In this document: piece by piece, positions 59,401 through 64,000 of the stretch
Layout of the letters: every line of letters begins with the position of its first letter
How positions within the stretch are numbered: the first letter of the stretch is position 1
Source: Culex pipiens pallens
Taxonomy: Eukaryota > Arthropoda > Insecta > Diptera > Culicidae
Assembly: GCF_016801865.2 (NCBI RefSeq)
Contig: NC_068939.1
Coordinates: forward strand, 178,528,792 to 178,592,791
Direction of reading: 5' to 3'
Length of the DNA stretch: 64,000 nucleotides
The notes under the pieces: model-generated
Told to the model about the DNA's origin: nothing
Seen by the model: the letters and a program-made list of their open reading frames with translations, nothing else
Database searches by the model: none
Position numbers and translations under genes: made by a program

Positions 59401-60332
59401 TGAATTTTACATTATTGTGGTGAGTTTTCGATACTTCAAATTGACCGTTTGACTATTAAATAACATCAAACAGAAAGGTATCAAACCAAACCAGTTTAAC
59501 CCTACACGATGAACACAACTCATCAAAAATTGAGATAACCAGCTTGTCTTCAGTTCCGTTGATCCGCGTACGATATAGAATTGCGATGACACGCCAATGT
59601 TGACCAATTGCCCTTTTGCCCAGGTTACGTGCTCCACGTCACCGCGCTCGCCAAGGGAGAGGCCACAGATTGCGTGACGGGCACGGTTTACGGGGAAATG
59701 TTTAGCCTCTGAGGGGGAGGGGGAAAAGGGCAACATTTACCCATTTAATCATATTTCCCCGCGACCAGGTCTAATTAGATTAATCATCGTCCTCTGTAGG
59801 TTTGCGTTCGCTACCTGAACGGCTTTTGCACGCAATCTCGCGATGTTTTTGCCTCCCCGTGACTAATTTGTCACATACGTACAACACGACACGTGGGCGA
59901 GGGAAAAATGAGATGTACGCGCTGAACGGTAATGAAGTACAATTTTAGCTGCCCAAGCTGTCAAATAAGTTAGCTAAGTGGTCTGCCCCTTGGGAGATTT
60001 TTTTTTGCGTTTGTAGCAAGGGACTCATCACTTGACTACACCACAACAGAGGTTGTCAAAAGTTTTGTTTTCACAGATAAACAGACGGAAATCTAATAAC
60101 AGTTTTGTCAGTCATTCATTGATTACTTCCTACTAGAGCCATCTAGTTGTTGATAAGTGACCAGCTTTTCAATAATTCAAATCCACCGTTGAAATTATTT
60201 ATTGATGGACTGTATAATACATATGTATCTGTTTTCCTATGCTATTTTAGGAATATTATAAAAAAAAATTTAGATATTTTTTTCTGATTATTAATTCTTC
60301 AACAAATATGTTTCTTTCGTTTCACCTTCCAG
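56500..60332. other. Upstream region of the ABCH coding exon
   Basis: To about 57700 there are AT-rich stretches with one GC-richer patch at 57240-57420. From about 57750 to 60330 composition is mixed and free of recognisable elements. Frames up to 109 codons (59407-59736, minus) are unrecognised. This should be intron in the 5' UTR of the ABCH gene, because the exon at 60333 starts at an acceptor. A start site within it cannot be excluded. Confidence 0.4.
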
Positions 60333-60390
60333 AGTGAGATCGAGGCAGTAACACCGCCGCCAACCCTAAATCACAAGGCGCTGCCTCGCG
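60333..60390 (+). other. 5' UTR part of the first coding exon
   Basis: A pyrimidine tract (TTTCTTTCGTTTCACCTTCC) followed by AG at 60331-60332 makes a good splice acceptor. The 58 bases to the ATG contain no other ATG. Composition changes abruptly from AT-rich to GC-rich here, as expected at an intron-exon border. Confidence 0.65.
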
Positions 60391-60662
60391 ATGGACGTCG
60401 AATCCGAGGGTGTCCAGCCGGTCGGGCCCACCGGGAACGGGGGCCACACGGTCGAGATCAGCGACCCGAAGGCCGACGCCGCCGACAGCGTCCACATCGA
60501 GCTGGCCGCCCGGCGGCGGATGTTCATGAGCCAGCCCTCGACGGTGGCCATCCGGCGGCAGCAGGCGGTCTGCGTGCGGCGGGCGCACAAAATCTACGGC
60601 ACCAAAAAGAACCCCAACGTCGTGCTGGACGGGCTCAACATGACCGTGCCGAAGGGGTCGAT
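60391..60662 (+). CDS. ABC transporter, subfamily H, first coding exon (partial)
   Basis: N-terminal 90 codons plus two bases of an ABCH-type half transporter. Residues 1-45 are polar, probably disordered and cytoplasmic. From about residue 57 the motif RRQQAVCVRRAHKIYG, then KKNPNVVLDGLNMTVPKGS, is the start of the nucleotide-binding domain found in ABCH proteins, where the next residues form Walker A. The exon stops before it, at AT|GTGAGT (phase 2), so the ATP-binding motifs are outside the window. The ATG at 60391 is the first in the exon and starts a GC-rich frame unlike its surroundings. In Drosophila, the ABCH member snustorr is needed for the lipid barrier of the cuticle; a similar role here is inference. 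An ABCG member is less likely because of the N-terminal wording. Confidence 0.88.
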
Positions 60663-61068
60663 GTGAGTTACCATGTGTTTCTGAATCATCGATAATAATG
60701 CCAAATTTTCAAGTTATTGACACTTTTAATTCAATTTTAAGATAAAATTATCAATTATTTGATTATTTGAAAATGCTTTGTCCGTCCACCTATAGTTTTG
60801 ATTTTTTAAAACGTCTGCAAAATTTCCCTATAAATTCGTCTAAGAAACATTTAATTGGTCTTTTCGTTCCAGAAATACAGCCACTCAAATAAAAAAACAA
60901 AAAAAATCTTATTAAGACGTTTTCAAATGTTAATACAGATTTCAAAATATGTTTTTACAGGAAATCAAAATTTCATAAAAATTATTCTTTTTTGCCCCTT
61001 CTACTCACAGCAACTACTTTAAAAAATCAAACAATTCTAGCTAACTTTTCAAAACAATCAAATGCGCC

Positions 61069-61697
61069 ATTAGGGTGACAAGAAAAAAATAAAATTTCGG
61101 AAAATCTCAAGGGATAACCCCTGGCTCGATTCTTTAGGCAATAATAAGTAACTGTGCCAATTTTGAGCCAAATCAAAGCAAAAAAGTGTGGAAAAACATC
61201 GATTCGAGATGTTGGAAGCAGATGGCGCGGGTCAAGCCCAATTGTGAGATTTTTCTAGGAAATTTAATTTCCTACAACTTTGTCAAAGAGTGCAAGAATA
61301 TCCAAGTTGATCCTGAAGAGTTATTAGCAATGCGATGAAAAGAAATCTGCTAATATACTTGAAAGTATATAAAAAAAAGACTTTTTTACTAAAAAAAATC
61401 ACAAAAAAAAACAGGATCAACTCGAATTGTTTTGCACCCTAAGGCAAAGTTGTAGGGAATTGAATTTCCTAGAAAGAAATAATACTTTGGCAATTTTGAG
61501 CGAAATCCGCTCCCAAAATCTAGAAGCGATATTTTTCACATACATTTGTACGATTTTTCCCATGTAAACTTCAACGATAAATAGCGACCCTTTAACCTTA
61601 ACCGATTTGGCTCAAAATTGCCACAGATACTTATTTTTGCCTAAGGAATCGAGTCAGAGGGTATCCCTGATGTCAATTCATTTATTGTCACCCTAAT
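61069..61697. mobile_element. Palindromic MITE, ends ATTAGGGTGACAA / TTGTCACCCTAAT
   Basis: A 13-bp perfect terminal inverted repeat. Much of the interior pairs as well: GATTCTTTAGGCAATAATAAG near 61129 faces ACTTATTTTTGCCTAAGGAATC near 61628, and GGAAATTTAATTTCCTACAA near 61258 faces TTGTAGGGAATTGAATTTCC near 61450. Flanks suggest TTA/TAA or TA duplication. No frame was found. It lies in the intron, sense or antisense indifferent. Confidence 0.8.
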
Positions 61698-62137
61698 TGA
61701 AATAAAATATGTTCTGTAAACGATTGAAAATAAGGAGTTAATAAAATTTCTTTCCATTGATTGATTAACCAAATGCGTCCACTAATTCTTTCAGCAGTTT
61801 AAAAAAAATGTGTTCACTGCAGTTATGATAATATTGATGAAATGGCTACATTTAATCCTTGCAAAGCGTCATGATTTTCTCCGTGAATTTGAATTTGAAT
61901 CCAAAAATTAATTGCATTATCGGATTCTTTGGACAATTTTGCACACAGAACAGGACAAATTAGTTTCTTAGTTACAAATTTTTAATGATATTGGATCAAA
62001 ATTCACGATATTTTCAAATTTTATACATTTTAAGTAAAATAATTTCTTAGTAATTCTAGAAATTTTCGAATAATCACCCAAAAATGGAAATGGTGACTTC
62101 GAAAATAGATATTTTTATGCAAAAATATATTTCTATT

Positions 62138-62878
62138 GAGCAATTCTCTCAGATTTCGGTCATTCGATTTTTTTGTATTTTTTTATCAGGCTGAAACTTT
62201 TTTGGTGCCTTCGGTATGCCAAAGAAGCCATTTTGCATCATTAGTTTGTCTATATAATTTTCCATACAAATTTGGCAGCTGTCCATACAAAAATGATACA
62301 TGAAAATTCAAAAATCTGTATCTTTTGATAGAATTTTTTGATCGATTTGGTGTCTTGGGCAAAGTTGTAGGTATGGATAAGGACTACACTGAGAAAAAAT
62401 ATACACGATAATTTTTTTTTGGTGATTTCTAATTTCACTTTTGGTCACTAAAACTTGATTTGCAAAAAAAACACAATTTTTAATTTTTTCTGATATGTTT
62501 CAGGGGACATCAAATGCCAACTTTGTAAAAATTTCCAGAACGGGCAAAACATCTTTGACCGAGATATGAATTTTTGAAACTAGTGCCCATGTTTGCCCAC
62601 TTTAAAAAAAATATTTTTGAAAAACTGAGAAAATTCTCTATATTTTTCTTTTTTGAACTTTGTTGCTACGACTTAGTAGCTGAGATATTGTCATACACAG
62701 ATTTAAAAACAGAAAAACTGATGTTTTCTAAGTTTCACCCAAACAACCCATAATTTTCTAATTTCGATATCTCAATATAAAACATTCGTAAAATTTCCCG
62801 ATCTTCTCGAAAACAATATTTTAATTTTTTTTTCATCAAGACTAACATTTTAAAAGGGCGTAATATTGAATGTTAGTC
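62138..62878 (+). repeat. Single arm of the GAGCAATTCTC foldback family
   Basis: It begins GAGCAATTCTCTCAGATTTCGG and follows the left arm of 43241-45105 through GGCAGCTGTCCATACAAAAAT, GGCAAAGTTGTAGGTATGG, AAACTTGATTTGC and CACCCAAACAACCC to about 62878 (GTAATATTGAATGTTAGTC). The right arm is absent. Confidence 0.75.
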
Positions 62879-64000
62879 TAGCATGAATGAGACCAATAAA
62901 GTTAATTATTTAAAAATAAATAGTAATTATAGATATTATAAAGCATTGATTTGATTGATGGATATTGCATCTGAAAAAAGAAGTTAGCAATATTGTTATC
63001 CTAGTGCTATCGATTTCGTTTGGTTATGTGTTGAAATGTTTTTAATTTAGAACAAAATCCAGCTCGATGCAGGTAACTAATACATTTCACGAACGCTTGT
63101 CAAATTTTATAAATTTGTAATACGATCAATCGATAACGCTGCAAATCCAATCAGTATGTATCTCCGAGAAAAAAAATGTGTATCGTCAATTAACATCATT
63201 TCCAAATCCACCCCAGACTGGTCGATACAACCATATTTTTCCCCCTTCCCGATAAAGCGGATATTTTGGGACACCCTGCCTCCTGCCTCCATGAGCTTAG
63301 CTGCGGTCCCCGGTTGGACACATCAAAGGAGTGCGCGCGCGACCCTTTTGCACCAGCTTTTAAATTATTCATCTATTTAAATTGCACCGCCCTACTCTAT
63401 GAAAATGAAGGTTTCAAATTTCCGCAATATCCGCGTACACTTCCGGTGTACACCCAAATCGGGACACGCACTCGCACAGTGGTAGGGGATGTTGGGATTA
63501 GAAAATTTTATAACTTGCAAATCAAGAAAAAAAAATTTAAAATTGATTTTGAATTTTTGTATTCTTTGTAGATAAATTCATCAGAAAATTCTAATAAACG
63601 CATTTCTTTTACAAAACCAACTTGAAAAAGTTCCCTAGTCTCCCCTTCCCTTTCCCAAATCCAAACCGTGGGGCCGATTATCCCTGGTGGGAGACTACTA
63701 GCCCACTTCCACCAACTCTAGACAAAGGGCGCGAGGGGGGTTGGACGCTCGGAAAAACAAAAGTGGAATTGAAATCGCTGTGCGTCGAGCTGTAATTAAT
63801 TAATTTTAAATTTGATTGTTTATTGTACGCCAAGTGGAAAAACAGAGCACTGCGGTGGAGGCTAGAGGAAATGTTGTAGACACGCGGCGGGAGATGAAAG
63901 GGTCTGCGGTCGGATTGGATCGGTGAAAATTGAAAACCCCCGGCCGGAAGGATTTTTTATTCGAAAAATTTCGGAAACGGTTTATTGAGACACTTGATGT

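Larger units (their letters stand above)
60663..64000 (+). other. First coding intron of the ABCH gene (incomplete)
   Basis: It begins with a GTGAGT donor. No downstream exon with Walker A (GxxGxGKT) appears before the window ends, so the intron is over 3.3 kb. It contains a palindromic MITE (61069-61697) and an arm of a foldback (62138-62878). The last 700 bases are GC-richer but show no recognisable exon. Confidence 0.75.

Noticed and set aside
60322..60590. Minus-strand frames opposite the ABCH exon
   Set aside because: GC-rich shadow frames. The plus strand has the recognised domain and splice signals.

Overview
This is eukaryotic, insect-type DNA, most likely from a culicine mosquito (Culex-like). 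It is strongly AT-biased and packed with nested transposable elements. I can defend only one protein-coding exon. The organism call rests on two things: SINEs with two tRNA-like modules in tandem, which recall the Twin SINE described from Culex pipiens, and the N-terminal exon of an ABCH transporter, a subfamily typical of arthropods. Species identity is inference.

The gene. A GC-rich exon at 60333-60662 (+) carries 57 nt of 5' UTR and the first 90 codons of an ABC transporter of the ABCH type. It ends at a GTGAGT donor just before the Walker A motif. Everything after it (60663-64000) is first coding intron, and the next exon lies outside the window. The acceptor in front of the exon implies at least one non-coding exon further upstream. 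The best exon-like block I can find is at 19430-19582, but linking the two is speculative. Most other long open frames are by-products of repeats: the 338-aa and 204-aa KIL/YFK frames, the GATTTGAA frame, and the frames in 144-bp tandem units.

Layout. 1-2750: degenerate foldback repeats. 3000-4560: unrecognised GC-richer island. 4982-9943: TA/AT-flanked MITE, Harbinger-like MITE, 1.6-kb foldback and SINE. 9962-11960: island. 11965-17658: the densest nest, a 3.0-kb hAT element (8-bp duplication) holding a Harbinger-like MITE, a mariner-like MITE and a foldback, followed by an 82-bp hAT miniature and two SINEs. 17803-23063: two more MITEs of the first family, candidate promoter/exon sequence, and an element with three tandem units. 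23120-30127: island, foldbacks, two SINEs with clear duplications, a 701-bp transposon inside a foldback, and a retroposon tail. 30140-37640: long non-repetitive island, broken by a GATTTGAA satellite that a 1.2-kb LTR-like element has split. 37650-39657: 2-kb array of a 9-bp unit. 40900-42515: island. 42520-54937: a giant cluster of long inverted repeats, several with arms of 0.6-1 kb, nested and partly near-identical. 56497-60332: island in front of the ABCH exon.

The most unusual biology is the set of long foldback families (7636-9269, 27575-29532, 42520-43120, 43241-45105, 45782-48074, 49497-54937). They have no transposase, share related termini around GYAATTC, contain a recurring CAAAGTTGTAG motif, and would form very long RNA hairpins if transcribed. 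In many cases a related copy in the same window lacks a given insertion, so target-site duplications and the order of nesting can be read directly.
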